From: Actinernus sp. WN-2022
Lineage: Eukaryota; Cnidaria; Anthozoa; Actiniaria; Actinernidae
Assembly (NCBI GenBank): GCA_030867875.1
Contig: JAOWCC010000019.1
Span: forward strand, 83,542,861-83,606,860
DNA length: 64,000 nt
Reading direction: 5' to 3'
Part shown: positions 22,561 through 34,741 of the stretch, piece by piece
Position numbering within the stretch: position 1 is the first letter of the stretch
How the letters are laid out: each line of letters opens with the position of its first letter
Position numbers and translations under genes: made by a program
Notes under the pieces: generated by a model
What the model saw: only the letters and a program-made list of their open reading frames with translations
Told to the model about the DNA's origin: nothing
Databases searched by the model: none

Positions 22561-24224
22561 TGTCTTCAGAATCATGTCTGATTCAACAAGAGAATAAAAG
22601 ACTTTCATTTTAAAACGTGTCAAAGTCTCGTAAATGTGTCATTATTATTCCTGTATTGCAAAATGTAATATGTTCAATATTTTACCATGCAAATATTGTC
22701 GTTAGAAGGATTCATCATAAGTTCATTAAATTTTACATGACTTGTTTCTCACGGTTTATGCAAATAACAGCTGTTAATTCGTTTTCGTTTCCATTTTCCT
22801 AAAATTTGTTTTCTTATGGAACATTAAGGATTCAATCTTATGATAGTTTCCATCGGTTTTTTTTTTGTAGTTTGATAACAAAATAGGTATTTATTATTAT
22901 ATTTTTCCCAAAGTTTTGTTTGCTGTCAAGAATTGAATAAAAATAACGAATTTGTTCCACTTTTTATATAGAAAGTTGGGAGGAAATGGCAATTAATGTC
23001 TAAATTGTGCCAAATATATCATATTGGAATAACCCATTTGTATTTGGAACGCGTTCAAGGTAGTAACGACATCAGAATGGCTTCCCGTTGCTGAATCTAA
23101 ACGGTTCCGAACTTGGACAACTATCCAATGAGCATATAATAAAGGGCTTCCAAGAAAACGAAACCATTAGGTTTTTTTTATTATGAAAAGAAAACATCGT
23201 TTCTTTACAGAATAAAAACTAAAAACTTGAATAGAGAATCGGCTAAAGAACCTAAATACGACTGTACGTGCATTTCTACTTGTCACTCATTCACCCCGCT
23301 ACAGAGGCTCGCAAAATTCAGAGTGACTCGGATTAGAAGCTGTATTTAAAGCGTAGCGTAGTTTGAAATCCTCTATATATCATATTCAAAGAAAATTCAT
23401 TGTCTTTGATCCAATCAAACAATTTTAAACGAAGATACTGCCATAAACTATGAGTACCTATTTTTCAGCTTTGACTCCGTCAAACTCGACAATAATTCAG
23501 TCACTTTAGACATCTGCATATCAGGTGATGGACTTGGTCACCCTTCAAAACTAAAATAATATTGAAAATGAATGTGCATTCGAATTCTTAAAGCAATTAT
23601 TGGCAGAAAATATGTGAAGTTCACCGTATTTTCGATTTTAATCGGAAAAAAAATCGCCGTATCACCATATCGTCGTTTGTTTAATAACTGAACATTGCGG
23701 ATTTTGAGAGTGCGTACTCTCTAACCCAGCATTAACTTTACAGATATATTTTTTACCAGATGCAAAGATCTATTGTAAGTCAATCTAGAAATATTTCTAA
23801 ATTCAAAGAAAAGAAGGCCGCAACTCTGCAAACGGCCATTGCCAGACAGCATTTATCGGGTTTTAAAAATACCTATTAAAGTAGCGTTAAATAAAAATTC
23901 GACAGAAGCGACAAAATATTAATAAAATTTGTTGATTTTGGTTTTAATATGCTGACGGGACTTAGTACTAAAGCAAGTAAAAATATTATCTTTCTACTTA
24001 AAATCATTTGCGATTGCGACATGTTACAACATAAGGTATATTTTGCTCTGATTTTGAGCATTTCAGGGGGTCAAACAGTTTGATTGTCATATCTCAAAGG
24101 CCTTTTACATTTCAGCCAAACTATTTCACATGGGACATTAGCTAGTTAAGATATAAATGTGTGCCAAATTTAAAGGAAATCGGGGAGGTGCACTGTAGAC
24201 TCGTCTGCATGGTTTTCACATGGA
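22561..24224. other. No gene recognised
   Basis: About 1.7 kb of AT-rich DNA with no supported exon, RNA gene or repeat family. Confidence 0.4.
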
Positions 24225-24385
24225 TCCTCTCTTAAGTTATGTAAATAACTTAACCTGCCGATTGTTCACGTGACCAGCAGTACAATCTGATTGGTGGTGA
24301 ACTTGAAAGAAGGTGCAATCTGATTGGTTGCCGGCGCCAAACAGCGACACACACAAAAAAAAAATTAAAAATAATAAACACTTGT
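24225..24385. repeat. Dispersed repeat shared with 42.34-42.48 kb
   Basis: The run of words TTATGTAAATAA, TTAACCTG, CGATTGTT, GTGACCAGCA, CAAT, TGATTGGT, GTGAACTTGAA, GCGACAC and an A-rich end occurs in the same order at 42340-42480. There it sits just upstream of the LINE ORF1 remnant. It may be a detached LINE 5' region/promoter. Both copies contain ATTGG (CCAAT) boxes. Confidence 0.5.
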
Positions 24386-24476
24386 GATTTCTAACTGGTG
24401 CCTCGGCCGAAGGCCTGGCCCAAGTAACAAGTCGCTACAACCTGGAAGTTAACCACAAGACGCCGGTGGGACGAAG

Positions 24477-24495
24477 TGACGTAAAAAAAACGTCA
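24477..24495. promoter_or_regulatory. Inverted CRE-like half sites
   Basis: TGACGT at 24477 and ACGTCA ending at 24495 face each other across an A-run, about 20 bp before the ATG of the candidate exon at 24516. CRE/ATF-like sites are common in TATA-less animal promoters. The role here is inference. Confidence 0.3.
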
Positions 24496-24515
24496 CAGGA
24501 ATTAATGTAAACAAG

Positions 24516-24750
24516 ATGGCGGCGCCCAGGTCTTCGCGGGGCCAACTCTCAACTCTGAAAAAGTTTTATCAAATTTTAATACATTTTCTGAACAAAGTAC
24601 ATCTGAAAGATGCTTTTGAGCCCAAATGTGTTTTTCACTCGGGTATCCCTTTAATTACTTATGATTCTGTTCTCGATTGTGCGAAGCGATTATTCGATTC
24701 AATGTCAATTCTCTTCAGAGAGATCAAGGGGATCTTCTCAAATATGACAG
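24516..24750 (+). CDS. Possible first exon of an unknown gene
   Basis: The ATG lies in a good animal context (AACAAGATGGCGG) after a CpG-containing stretch. The open frame of about 78 codons ends at a donor, GACAG/GTAATAAG, at 24751. The peptide starts MAAPRSSRGQLSTLKKFYQI and is hydrophobic/basic, with PLITYDSVLDCAKRLFDSM further on and no domain that I recognise. CRE-like half sites lie just upstream. No downstream exon was identified in the next 2 kb. It could be a lone exon of a gene with long introns, or a remnant. Confidence 0.35.
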
Positions 24751-26960
24751 GTAATAAGCTTAAAACTGATACCTAGTACTAAAACGGTAAAACAAAGTGA
24801 ATGTTAAAAAAACAAATTTCCTTACGCAAGAAACAAAGTATATTTTATAAACAATTTGTCGTAATTTCATAAGAAAATATTTAAGTTCCGCCCATCATTT
24901 GGTTATACAGTTCTTTTTTTTTTTTTACTTTGCTACCGATATGTATGTTTTTGTTACATTTCTACCAGGTAGAGAAAAAAAGAGCAAGGGTATACTTTGT
25001 AATTTTGGGTGACTTTAACATGCACTTAACCATAACCCAGCTACCCTACCCCTTCCTATGAAAACTGATTTGTTTCAGTTCCACCCCTTTCCTTAGTTGA
25101 AGTCTAGTATTTCTTTACAGTAACCATTAAATATACAATAAATAACATAAAATGTACTTCTTTAATTATTAACCAACACAGGCTAAATGAACCATTATTT
25201 GTGCCAGCCAACATTAGAGGATGTACATGTCTTAAATGCAGTCTGTGTCTTATTACTCCGGTTCTGCTAGGCAGCCGCCGGAGTCTTAAAATGCAGTCTG
25301 TCTTTTTTACTCGGGCTACCACAGGTTTTTTTGTTTAGTGCAGCAAAATTTCTGTGCGTGCATTAAATTATGCATTAAACCTCGTGGCTGCTTGAATTTC
25401 TCTCCAGTCGCCATCTTGAAAACACATACTCTGAGGAGGACAAATGAGGGATTTTTTACCCCCTAGTTCTCTGCATCGTTCAATCTTCATTGTTTGTTTT
25501 TTTCATTCTCATTACTGTGCACTTGAGTCTCCTACGGATTGTGACAGCAAGTGATTATAATTCCCTAAAATGTGTGAGAGCAGTTTCGATGATTGTCATA
25601 CGCAGGGATCGACAGCCAGCCATCCGAAGATTTCTACTCTCACGAGTTTCAAACCAGCGGGAATGCAGTCAAGACCCGTGAGTACATGGACCAAAATATA
25701 AATTTTTTCGTTTATTTCAGAAATATAAACATGCGATTTCCACTCGGTTTTTAGATATTTGACATTGGAGTCGTCTGTCTTCACACCCAATTGTGGGAAT
25801 GTTTAAAACTAAAAGTACTCCTAACCCGTAGAATTTAAGTGCTGGCCTCCTGTAAGATCCAAGGGCCAGTTTCTACTCTATTTGAAGCCATTAACCTAAT
25901 AAATGACAACACTGCAAGCTTGTATTAAAGTTTGTGTTTATGCACCAGTCATTTGAAATCCCCCCCCCCCCCCCCCCACCCTGGGCATAGCGGGACATTC
26001 ACCCAACATGCAAATGAATACTAGTGAAGCTCCCACACCCTGGGGCATCAAAATCATGTAAAGACCCCTGACCCCGGGATCCATATTGAGATTCAAAACT
26101 GCTTGTGTTGATAAGGTCGATAAGCTAAAGTGGTTTCGTCTAACAGTCTGTGAGTTTGAGAAGCCAGCTTCGAAGAGCTTTCTCATTAGGAATTACATGT
26201 TTTTATTGCTATGAAATTGATGTTTTTAATTCACACTCATCATTTATTCAGTTTTAGCCGGACATTTTCCCAAGGTCAATCAAATTCTGAGTCTGAATAT
26301 GTCCTTGCATTGAATTTATTGCACTGAATTACAATTGAATTGCCAGTATTCTGTTGTTCAAATCCACTGATTGTGCGTTCAGTGATCTGGCTGTGTACAC
26401 AGCAATGAGAACACAGGTAGCCCGGAAGTACAAAGAGGGTACCGTACTGATAACACAGGTAATCCGAAACAACTACATGTATAAGGATGATAAAACAATT
26501 ATTATTATTTTATTATTATTGTTTGTTAATTATTAAAATTATGAAGTGTACATTATGCAGTCGTTTTCTGACTCGTGTGGAGTTTTAGATCAGATCATCA
26601 TAGTATTTGGATTCTAGCATTTTTAAGCAATCTGTGTTATCCTATGGTACCCTGGCTTACTTGAAGTCACTCGTGTTCTACTTGTGTTCACTTGTGTTCT
26701 CACAAGTATGTGCATACTTTTGCATCTGATTATGTGCTTGCATTAAAAAAGATACGCCGGAGTTCAAGCTGTGTGCAGCTTCTAGTTGGTTAAAATACAG
26801 CTCTACTCCATATTACCATTAGAGACATTGGAGTTTCTCTAACTTTTTGTACCAGCTAGCTGGCTTTAACTTTTTTTGCAGATTCCAACAAAAACCATAG
26901 CAATTCTCTAATTGGTCAAGCTTGTTGACTATATGGAAATACTAAGACTAAGAATGTGTT
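24751..26960. other. No supported gene; repeat copy at 25.48-25.69 kb
   Basis: No recognised exon. Positions 25480-25690 match 39155-39310 (TCCTACGGATTGTGACAGCA, GATTATAA.TCCCTAAAA, GTGAGAGCAGTTTCGA, CCCGTGAGTACA), a dispersed repeat in the same orientation. A 17-C run (25961-25977) precedes unremarkable sequence. Confidence 0.45.
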
Positions 26961-26973
26961 TACAAACACATGC

Positions 26974-27004
26974 AGGGGCGGATCTAGGATTTTTCGAGGG
27001 GGGT

Positions 27005-27037
<33 letters not shown>

Positions 27038-27040
27038 GGC
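26974..27040. repeat. GGCGGATCTAGGATTTTT repeat end with long G-run
   Basis: CAGGGGCGGATCTAGGATTT is followed by CGAG and about 40 nearly uninterrupted G residues (26998-27036). A second run of about 17 G lies at 27241-27257. The leading word looks like the end of a widespread non-autonomous transposon. The opposite end was not found. Confidence 0.4.
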
Positions 27041-27352
27041 TGCAAACAAAGTGCCATTTTGAATACCATATTTTTTTCTGGGATGTAATAAATATTCTGC
27101 ATGGCTTTAATTTATGAAGGTCAGAATATACAACTATTACACAAATACAGTAATACAAAAAAAAAAACCGAAACAAAATGGTAAATAAGTATGAAAAGCT
27201 TGAAGAGCTGCTCTCGAAAGGACAAGGAAATCTGAGTCTAAGGGGGGGGGGGGGGGGTGGCTAGCCACTGACATGATATACTAGAAAAGTTCGGTTATCA
27301 TACGAATCAAAACATGTACAAGCCATAAAGAAGAATAAAGCTTAATAATTAC

Positions 27353-27694
27353 CTGCACATGTAGAAGACACCAACTTCCCAAGAGCTGGCGCTCCATCGA
27401 CATTATCATTCGCCTTGTAATACATGTACGTCACTGTCAGACGGTTGGGTGATTTGTGATTTTCTTGTGTATCGAGCAACTCTTGTCCACGCTCATCAGT
27501 AGTTTGTTGGCTCTGCAGGATCTCAGTCGTTAGGTCTCTATTAACCAGATCCTCAACGTGCTCCACATAATTCTTAAGTTGTTTTATCTGCAGCTCCAGG
27601 TGTTTCTTCTGGGATCGATGCGTTGTGTTTTGTTTGTTCTGTATCTCGTCTATCTCTGCCATCACTTCCGCTTTGTGTTCTCTTAATTTACGGA
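27353..27694 (-). pseudogene. TRIM gene, downstream half of split exon
   Basis: Minus-strand frame from the 10-bp duplication (27694-27685) to a donor GCAG/GTAATT at 27353. It encodes a helical region typical of the segment after the coiled coil in TRIM2/3/71-like proteins: REHKAEVMAEIDEIQNKQN, LELQIKQLKNYVEHVEDLV, then TTEILQSQQ. Joined to 37435-38216 with one copy of the duplication removed, the reading frame is continuous. Downstream exons (filamin/NHL or other C-terminal domains) were not found in the window. Confidence 0.7.
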
Positions 27695-27959
27695 GGCAGA
27701 CTGCACCGTTTGCAACGCGTGTGCTGATTGGCTGGAAGTACTTAATCGCATTAAATCAAAGGAAATTTGATAATAATAGAATAGATGATCTTGTTGTATA
27801 TATTTCTCTTAACACGAGACACACATGGCGGCTGGTACAGTGGTTGTGTCGGCGGAGGACATTTATTGTGTCTCTGCCTGCTGCATAGGATCAGAGCAAG
27901 ATCGAGGGTCTGCCAAGTGGTCTGACCTAGAGATAGGAGGCCGCATTAGGTTAGGATCA

Positions 27960-29214
27960 CTGTGGTCTTGGTGGCCTCGATGGTATTGATGGTCACTGGT
28001 ATGCAGTACTGGGACCTCCTGGGTCCACCTCGGTTCACTCTCTCGGTTCACTCTCTCGGTTGGCACTGTGGTCGTCCAGCTCTGGTGGTCTCCAGTGGTC
28101 TCGGTGGTCTCGGTGGTCTCGGTGGTCTCGGTGGTCTCGGTGGTCTCGGTGGTCTCGATGGTATTGATGGTCACTGCAGTACTGGGACCTCCTGGGTCCA
28201 CCTCGGTTCACTCTCTCGGTTCACTCTCTCGGTTGGCACTGTGGTCGTCCAGCTCTGGTCATCTCCAGTGGTCTCGGTGGTCTCGGTGGTCTCGGTGGTC
28301 TCGGTGGTCTCGGTGGTCTCGGTGGTCTCGGTGGTCTCGGTGGTCTCGGTGGTCTCGGTGGTCTCGGTGGTCTCGGTGGTCTTGGTTGCCTCGATGGTAT
28401 TGATGGTCACTGGTATGCAGTACTGGAACCTCCTGGGTCCACCTCGGTTCACTCTCTCGGTTCACTCTCTCGGTTCACTCTCTCGGTTGGCACTGTGGTC
28501 GTCCAGCTCTGGTCATCTCCAGTGGTCTCGGTGGTCTCGGTGGTCTCGGTGGTCTCGGTGGTCTCGGTGGTCTCGGTGGTCTCGGTGGTCTCGGTGGTCT
28601 CGGTGGTCTCGGTGGTCTCGGTGGTCTCGGTGGTCTCGGTGGTCTCGGTGGTCTCGGTGGTCTCGGTGGTCTCGGTGGTCTCGGTGGTCTCGGTGGTCTC
28701 GGTGGTCTCGGTGGTCTCGGTGGTCTCGGTGGTCTCGGTGGTCTCGGTGGTCTCGGTGGTCTCGGTGGTCTCGGTGGTCTCGGTGGTCTCGGTGGTCTCG
28801 GTGGTCTCGGTGGTCTCGGTGGTCTCGGTGGTCTCGGTGGTCTCGGTGGTCTCGGTGGTCTCGGTGGTCTCGGTGGTCTCGGTGGTCTCGGTGGTCTTGG
28901 TTGCCTCGATGGTATTGATGGTCACTGGTATGCAGTACTGGGACCTCCTGGGTCCACCTCGGTTCACTCTCTCGGTTCACTCTCTCGGTTGGCACTGTGG
29001 TCGTCCAGCTCTGGTCATCTCCAGTGGTCTCGGTGGTCTCGGTGGTCTCGGTGGTCTCGGTGGTCTCGGTGGTCTCGGTGGTCTCGGTGGTCTCGGTGGT
29101 CTCGGTGGTCTCGGTGGTCTCGGTGGTCTCGGTGGTCTCGGTGGTCTCGGTGGTCTCGGTGGTCTCGGTGGTCTCGGTGGTCTCGGTGGTCTCGGTGGTC
29201 TCGGTGGTCTCGGT
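27960..29214. repeat. GGTCTCGGT minisatellite with higher-order units
   Basis: A 9-bp unit, GGTCTCGGT, forms four blocks of about 7, 13, 41 and 21 copies (28090-28155, 28268-28380, 28523-28893, 29025-29213). A conserved spacer of about 130 bp separates the blocks. It contains GATGGTATTGATGGTCACTG, GGGACCTCCTGGGTCCACCT and two or three copies of CGGTTCACTCTCT. Spacer plus block makes a higher-order repeat. All frames stay open because nine is a multiple of three, giving VSV, GLG or SRW peptides that I regard as artefacts. Confidence 0.95.
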
Positions 29215-29519
29215 AGCATTCTCCTATTTGTTTATACCCTACACTCTATTTCATCAAAGAAGTTTTCCAGACAACCTTCGCCAATTAAATATGGACCGCC
29301 CGACAAAATAATGCTATTCAGAACACTGAACGAGGCCCTCTGATACATCGCGGGCATTTTGTATGCCTTCGCTTGTCCATAATGTTGTGATAAAGATAGA
29401 AATGCAACATTTCTGTCTTTTTGAAAACCAATATTGCAATGGGGGAGCCGGGGGATGGGTTGGTGTTAAAAATAGCAGGAAATTGCTAAAGAGATCCGAC
29501 TCACTAAATGGCAGGGGTT

Positions 29520-32070
29520 GTAGTCTGAATGAATGAATCTTTATTTAAAACACGGAATCTCTTCAAGTTATACTTGGTTTCCAAGAGAACCGTTACAATA
29601 AGTTAATAGTATTTGGACTAAATAATTACAAAACTTATGTTAAATATATACATTAAAAATATATTATAAACAGTCCATGAGTCCACAAATATCAATATTT
29701 TGGAGCTCCGTTCGAAATATGGTTAAACTGTTTGCCTCTTTTGTAAAACTGGGCAAAGAGTTCCAAATTTTGGCTCCAATGTAAGAAAAACTTCTTTTTA
29801 GTGCTTCTGTTCGAGGTCTTGGGATATGAAGGTTTGCATTTGAATGACGTAAGTTATAGCTACAGTGTTGGGATTCTTTTATAAAAAGATCAGAAAGATA
29901 GCTGGGCGCCAGGTTATTTACTGTCTTGTACATCATAATAGCCCTTGTTTTTAGCATTCTTTCTTTTAATGATTCCCAACACAATTCCTTACGAATGTCT
30001 GTTGACCTAATTGTGTAATCAGATCTTGCAGCACGATTTTGGAGAGTCTGTAACTTATTGGCAAGACCCGATCCAAGGTTATCCCAAACAATAGAGCAAT
30101 ATTCTAAGGGTGGAAGAATCAGTGCCTTGTAGACTTTTATTAAAGCATCTCTTGGTACAAAGGGCCTTACTCTCCTCAATATCCCAAGACCAGAGGATAC
30201 CTTTTTAATAATATTATCAATGTGTGCGTGCCACCGAAGGTTTTCATCTAAATATACACCGAGGTGTTTAGTTTCCTTCACTCTTCTTACAGAAATATTA
30301 TTCAATGAGATTTCAATATCATAATCAAAATCCTATCTCTGTCTTGTACCTATAATCATAAATTCGGTTTTAAGAAGATTGAGTGAAAGTTTGTTAGCAA
30401 TAAGCCATTTCTTTACAGATGTCAGTTCCATATTTATTTCGGTCTCCAGTTTACTCACGTCTGGAGCCGTAAAATATAGACTTGTATCATCGGCGTAAAG
30501 ACGTGGCCTACAGTTGCTAACACAATTTGGTAGATCATTTATATAGAGTAAGAAGAGTAACGGACCCAGAATAGATCCTGTGGCACGCCACATTTTATCA
30601 AACACTCAGAGGATAATGCACCATTTACTAAACACTTCTGACCTCTATTTGACAAGTAGGATGAAAACCATTTTAGAGTGGAGGGCTCTACCCCATAAAG
30701 AGATAACTTCTCAAGGAGAATGGAATGATCTACTGTGTCAAAAGCTTTTTTTAAATCTAAAAACACAACTCCATTTAATTGTCCTTTATCAATGTTTATA
30801 TACCACTCATTTGTTAGGTCAAGAAGTGCAGTTGCAGTTGAGTGCATGGGTCTAAATCCAGATTGGTGTTTATTTAGAAGATTATTTTCTTGTAAATATT
30901 TGTAAAACTGTCCACAGACTAGTTTTTCAAATATTCTGGCAATGGTTGAGAGAATAGAGATCGGTCTGTAATTACCTGCCTCGTTTTTTTTTGCCTTGTT
31001 TGAAAATTGGTGATAATCGAGCAATCTTCCATTCTCTTGGGAACTGTTTTGTTTCAAGTGACAGATTAAACAAATTTGTGAGAGATTCGGAGATCTCTTC
31101 AGAACAGTCACGGAGTACTTTATTGGATATTCTATCCAGGCCAGCTGCTTTAGAAACGCAAAGTTTCTTCTGTTTCTTTATACACGACTTTCATAATGGC
31201 CGCCTCCTAATTTGCATATGTGATTTTCCGTTTCGGTTGTTTATCCACATTTATAGAAAATATGAACATTGCCATGTGAAAGAGTATGTCGACATTAGTG
31301 AACTTGTGAAAGTTGAGTGTTGTAGCTTAAAAAGCAATGAAGTTACAGCCAGTTGAAATTAGAGAGATTTGTATGAGAAAAACAACGGACGCCTTTCAAG
31401 CCTCGCTTTCGTGTTTTTCTGCATTAAAAATGCTCGTAGCTCAGCAGCAATTCTCCACATTGCTCTAAAACTCAAAACTATTACTAGTTTTAATGTGATC
31501 TTTCATGTGGTAGCATTGGTTTCCCTCTATAGATTTATCTTCCAAATTATGCAAATTAGGAGGCGGCCATTATGAAAGTCGTGTATAAGTTTCAAAACTT
31601 TAGCTACTGAAAGCCGTTGTATACTAAAGACAGACTTTGCCTCATTTACGTAAGATTTAAACTGGCTCCCGTAGGAATCAGAGATCATACAATTTTCAGC
31701 AGCAAGTGCAGGACCGATCTCTGAGAAATACTCATTCATATGCTCAGCAATTGCTATTGGTTCAGTTAGTACCATTCCGTCATCTGTTTTAATTTCATTT
31801 ATAAGTGTACCGTCTGACTTTTTACTTGTGAGTTGATTTAATAATTTCCATACCTCTTTTGGGTTATCAGAGTTATCTTTGATTTGTGTTTGATAATAAT
31901 TAGACTTTGCTACTTTAATGCTCTGATTCACACTATTACGGACTTTCTTAAATTCATTCCAATCAGAGGACATTGCGGTTTTGGTAGCTCTCTTTTTCAA
32001 AGTATCTCTTTTATACATTATTTTTTTGAGATCTGAGGTAATCCAAGGCGCTGGTTTGTTTCGAAGTCTT
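29520..32070 (-). pseudogene. 5'-truncated jockey/CR1-like LINE
   Basis: Reverse-transcriptase blocks run on the minus strand from about 32060 to 29664. They include WITSDLKKIMYKRDTL, YYQTQIKDNSDNPKEVW, AAGLDRISNKVLRD, NYRPISILSTIARIFEKLV, HQSGFRPMHSTATALL, FLDLKKAFDTVDH, GPLLFLLYINDLP, YADDTSLYF and a C-terminal AARSDYTIRSTDIR...NSLPSFTKEAN. The endonuclease is absent, as expected after incomplete target-primed reverse transcription. Single-base losses break the frame near 30560 (within the PQGSILGP motif) and near 30985 (an A/T run). A 405-bp MITE interrupts it at 31181-31585. Dead copy. Confidence 0.9.
31181..31585. mobile_element. MITE inside LINE, ~36-bp perfect TIRs
   Basis: The left end TACACGACTTTCATAATGGC continues CGCCTCCTAATTTGCA and is inverted exactly at 31550-31585. 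Flanking bases are TTA on both sides read outward, so a TA or TATA duplication is possible. The core of about 330 bp has no transposase. LINE reverse-transcriptase sequence resumes on both sides. Confidence 0.85.
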
Positions 32071-32588
32071 TAATTAATTATCAGCTTCTTGTCCCTATAT
32101 CTCCTGCTTGTAAAGGTGTTCCTAACACGATAACCCCTTGGTTTATTCAGGTACTGCCTACTTAGTAATTATTGTTAAATTCCTTATTTGTTTTTGTTTT
32201 GAGTGAAATAAACGTATATTGTATTGTATTGTATTGTCAACTTTTTTGAAGCATTGATCAAAAAAAGTAGAGTAACGGGGGAGGGGGGATATCGAATTGG
32301 GAGCGTAAAATGTTCGTATCCCTCGCCTTTCCAAATTTTTAAGTGTCCCCCTGTAGCAGGGAAATGTCACTGAAAACAATACAAAGCTCCCCCTAACTAC
32401 AGTATTTTTTAAGAGCTTCCCCCCCACCTTCAACTGCCCCCCCCCCCCCCAAAAAAAAAATTAAATAAGAGCCCATGTCAAAGACTGGTACTCAACAAGC
32501 GATGAGGTTATTATTATTATTATTATAAAAGCTTCCGTCAGTTTTTAATTTGTAGCAATAATTACTCGCTGAGCATAAACAATATATA
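32071..32588. other. No gene; simple repeats
   Basis: Contains a short (GTATT)n tract at about 32213-32236, resembling a retroelement tail, and C-runs near 32437. No coding region is seen. Confidence 0.4.
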
Positions 32589-32760
32589 GGGTGTATTCCT
32601 TTGGACAAATCCAAAACCGGATTATGAATCCGAAATTGTTTTGTACTCATTCTTTTGGGAGAATCCGAATCCGGATTTGTGATCCGGTAAGTCCAAAACG
32701 AGAAATCATCGAATCCAAATCCGTATTGACGCATTCGTAATCCTTTGTGTCCCTTTGACT
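32589..32760. repeat. Harbinger-like terminal fragment
   Basis: Starts GGGTGTATTCCTTTGGACAA and carries repeated ATCCGAATCCGG, AATCCGGA and AATCC words in both orientations. The terminal word and subterminal repeats resemble the PIF/Harbinger element at 49161-50135 (GGGTGTATTCGTTTGGGAAA, AATCCGTTTTCGG). A matching opposite end was not found. Confidence 0.4.
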
Positions 32761-34741
32761 GAACAGATCCGATAATAAGTGGTGTTTAGCGATTCCAATC
32801 ATTTTCCCGCGTCGCTGTGCCGAATTTATAACGAATAGTTGTCGACTTTAATACAAAGGAATGCTGGCGAGATTGCTTTATTATTTCCATTTTTCTATAA
32901 CGATGATGATTGCTAGCGCTGGTCTAGCAGCCACCTAAAACGTTTGACAAGTGGTGCACGCTTAAATACTACAATACCCGAGACCACGAGTGCCTAGAAA
33001 TGAAAATAGCGAAAATGAAAAATGAAATGGGAATTAAGCGGCTAAGATTCAATCAAAGAAATTTTTCTTCCTCGAGTGACCAGATTTATATTCCTGAGTT
33101 CCAAGTTTCGTCATATGATGACTTTTTTATGGGGGCACGTATTAAAATACAGATACGGATCACACACGACCATTTATCCCGCATACAAAGCTCGCGACCG
33201 GGAAATTGTTAGTACTTTTCTCTAATCTATGACGTAATAGATCACGTGATTATGCTACATTATGCTTTCGACAATATCAACAATATCGACAATATCAACA
33301 AAACCATTGGAAATTAATATATATATTTGTAAATTAGGGATGGAAAACCTGAGCCCCTCTCAAATCGAACCTCTATTCAACTGCCGTTTTGTTAAAGTTG
33401 AAATGTGAACTGTGAAATGTTAGTAGACCTTAGTAGATACAAGGGGAATGAAAATAAATAGAAGAGGGACCGACGTAACCTATTCCGCTCAAGCATGTTA
33501 AGGCATGGTTTTTGAGCAGTTCTGATAAAACATTCAAAATTCGTTATCTTTGTTATTTATGTATGAAATACCCTATAACTTTGGAATAATACGGTAATCG
33601 TGTGTCTTAATATTTAAGTATCGGTATTTTGGTGTTTTGAAGGTCACGTGACCTTTACGCTGATAAAACAAAGAAATCAAAATGGGGTGGCGGAGGTTAT
33701 TGTTTTGTTTCAGATTTTCGGTTGGAAATGTTAAGCTTGTTATGGGAAATGAGACTGCCCGAAAGATTGCCCGAAAGTTGGGTGTGTGGCTTATATGCAA
33801 GTGTTTTCAATTTGCAATGACCGTAAACAAAGCCACATGGACAATATAAATGGCACATTATTAACAGAAGATGAGTGTCAGCAAGATTTCTACTCAAGCT
33901 CCTCTCCTTTGATTTCCAAAGAAAACTAGCTGTCCATTTGTTTGTCATCTTCTCTACCAACTACCCAAATGGTTCCTAGTGTTGTTAAAGCCCACAACTG
34001 GTCTTGGAACATGTAAATTTTCCTACAGTAGACTTTAATATTATTAGTGGCCGAGCTGAGTAAACTGTATTCATTCCTTGAGAAAGCAAATGAAAAAGAA
34101 ATCATAGATACATTGTACATGTAGTCAGTCAGACACCCTTTATAATGAACAAGAAGCTGCATGCAGCACTCCTCACTCAGACCAGGTTTACAACAGTTAG
34201 GTTTTCATAAGATGATGTTTCAAAAAAATTTCAACAGGCAGCTTTAACCGGACAGTTGGTGGAATTCAGTCAGTTGCTGGCTTCTACTGAACACCATATT
34301 ACTGGAAACAAGTAATCTCTTTTTTCTTAGCAGGGCACAGGTTAAGCTTGTCTTCATGCTAGTGTGTTTTCAACATGACATATAAAACTCTTATTGCCTG
34401 AGTAAAAAAAATTGATATCCTGATAATCGGAAAATGTACTTTGTCTAAGTTTTCAGATATGATGAGGTAGTGTTTAAACATGCTGTTTGAAAAGCAAGAA
34501 TTGCAGCAAATTATGGAAATATTAATGTATTTTTTAAGTCTTGATGTGTCAGTGGTACCAGCTCAGTGGTACATGTAGCCATGTAATCTGAGAAACTCAT
34601 ATCCCACATTGATAACACAGTAATAAAAACCTACATGTACTATGCAATTTCCCACTTTTGAAGAAAAAATAAGACAAGGTGCACATTTTAGACTTGGGCC
34701 TGCTCACATGGACCGAGTTATAAATTACAAGAAAAGCTTAC
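32761..34741. other. No supported exon
   Basis: This is where later exons of the minus-strand KDZ-like gene would be expected. I see no convincing transposase motif. A weak acceptor-bounded stretch near 34320-34250 (minus) reads open for about 18 codons and is not called. Confidence 0.35.

Noticed and set aside
21790..22613. Plus-strand frames of 190-263 codons
   Set aside because: Same satellite unit in opposite orientation; repeat artefact.
27962..29343. Long frames with VSV, GLG, SRW, TET and DHR repeats on both strands
   Set aside because: A 9-bp tandem repeat without stop codons is open in every frame. Periodicity, not coding, explains them.
32589..32870. Complete Harbinger MITE
   Set aside because: The left end matches the 49-kb TIR, but no convincing inverted right end or duplication was found.
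34250..34325. Third exon of the KDZ-like gene
   Set aside because: A weak acceptor and an 18-codon frame only; the peptide does not continue any recognisable domain.
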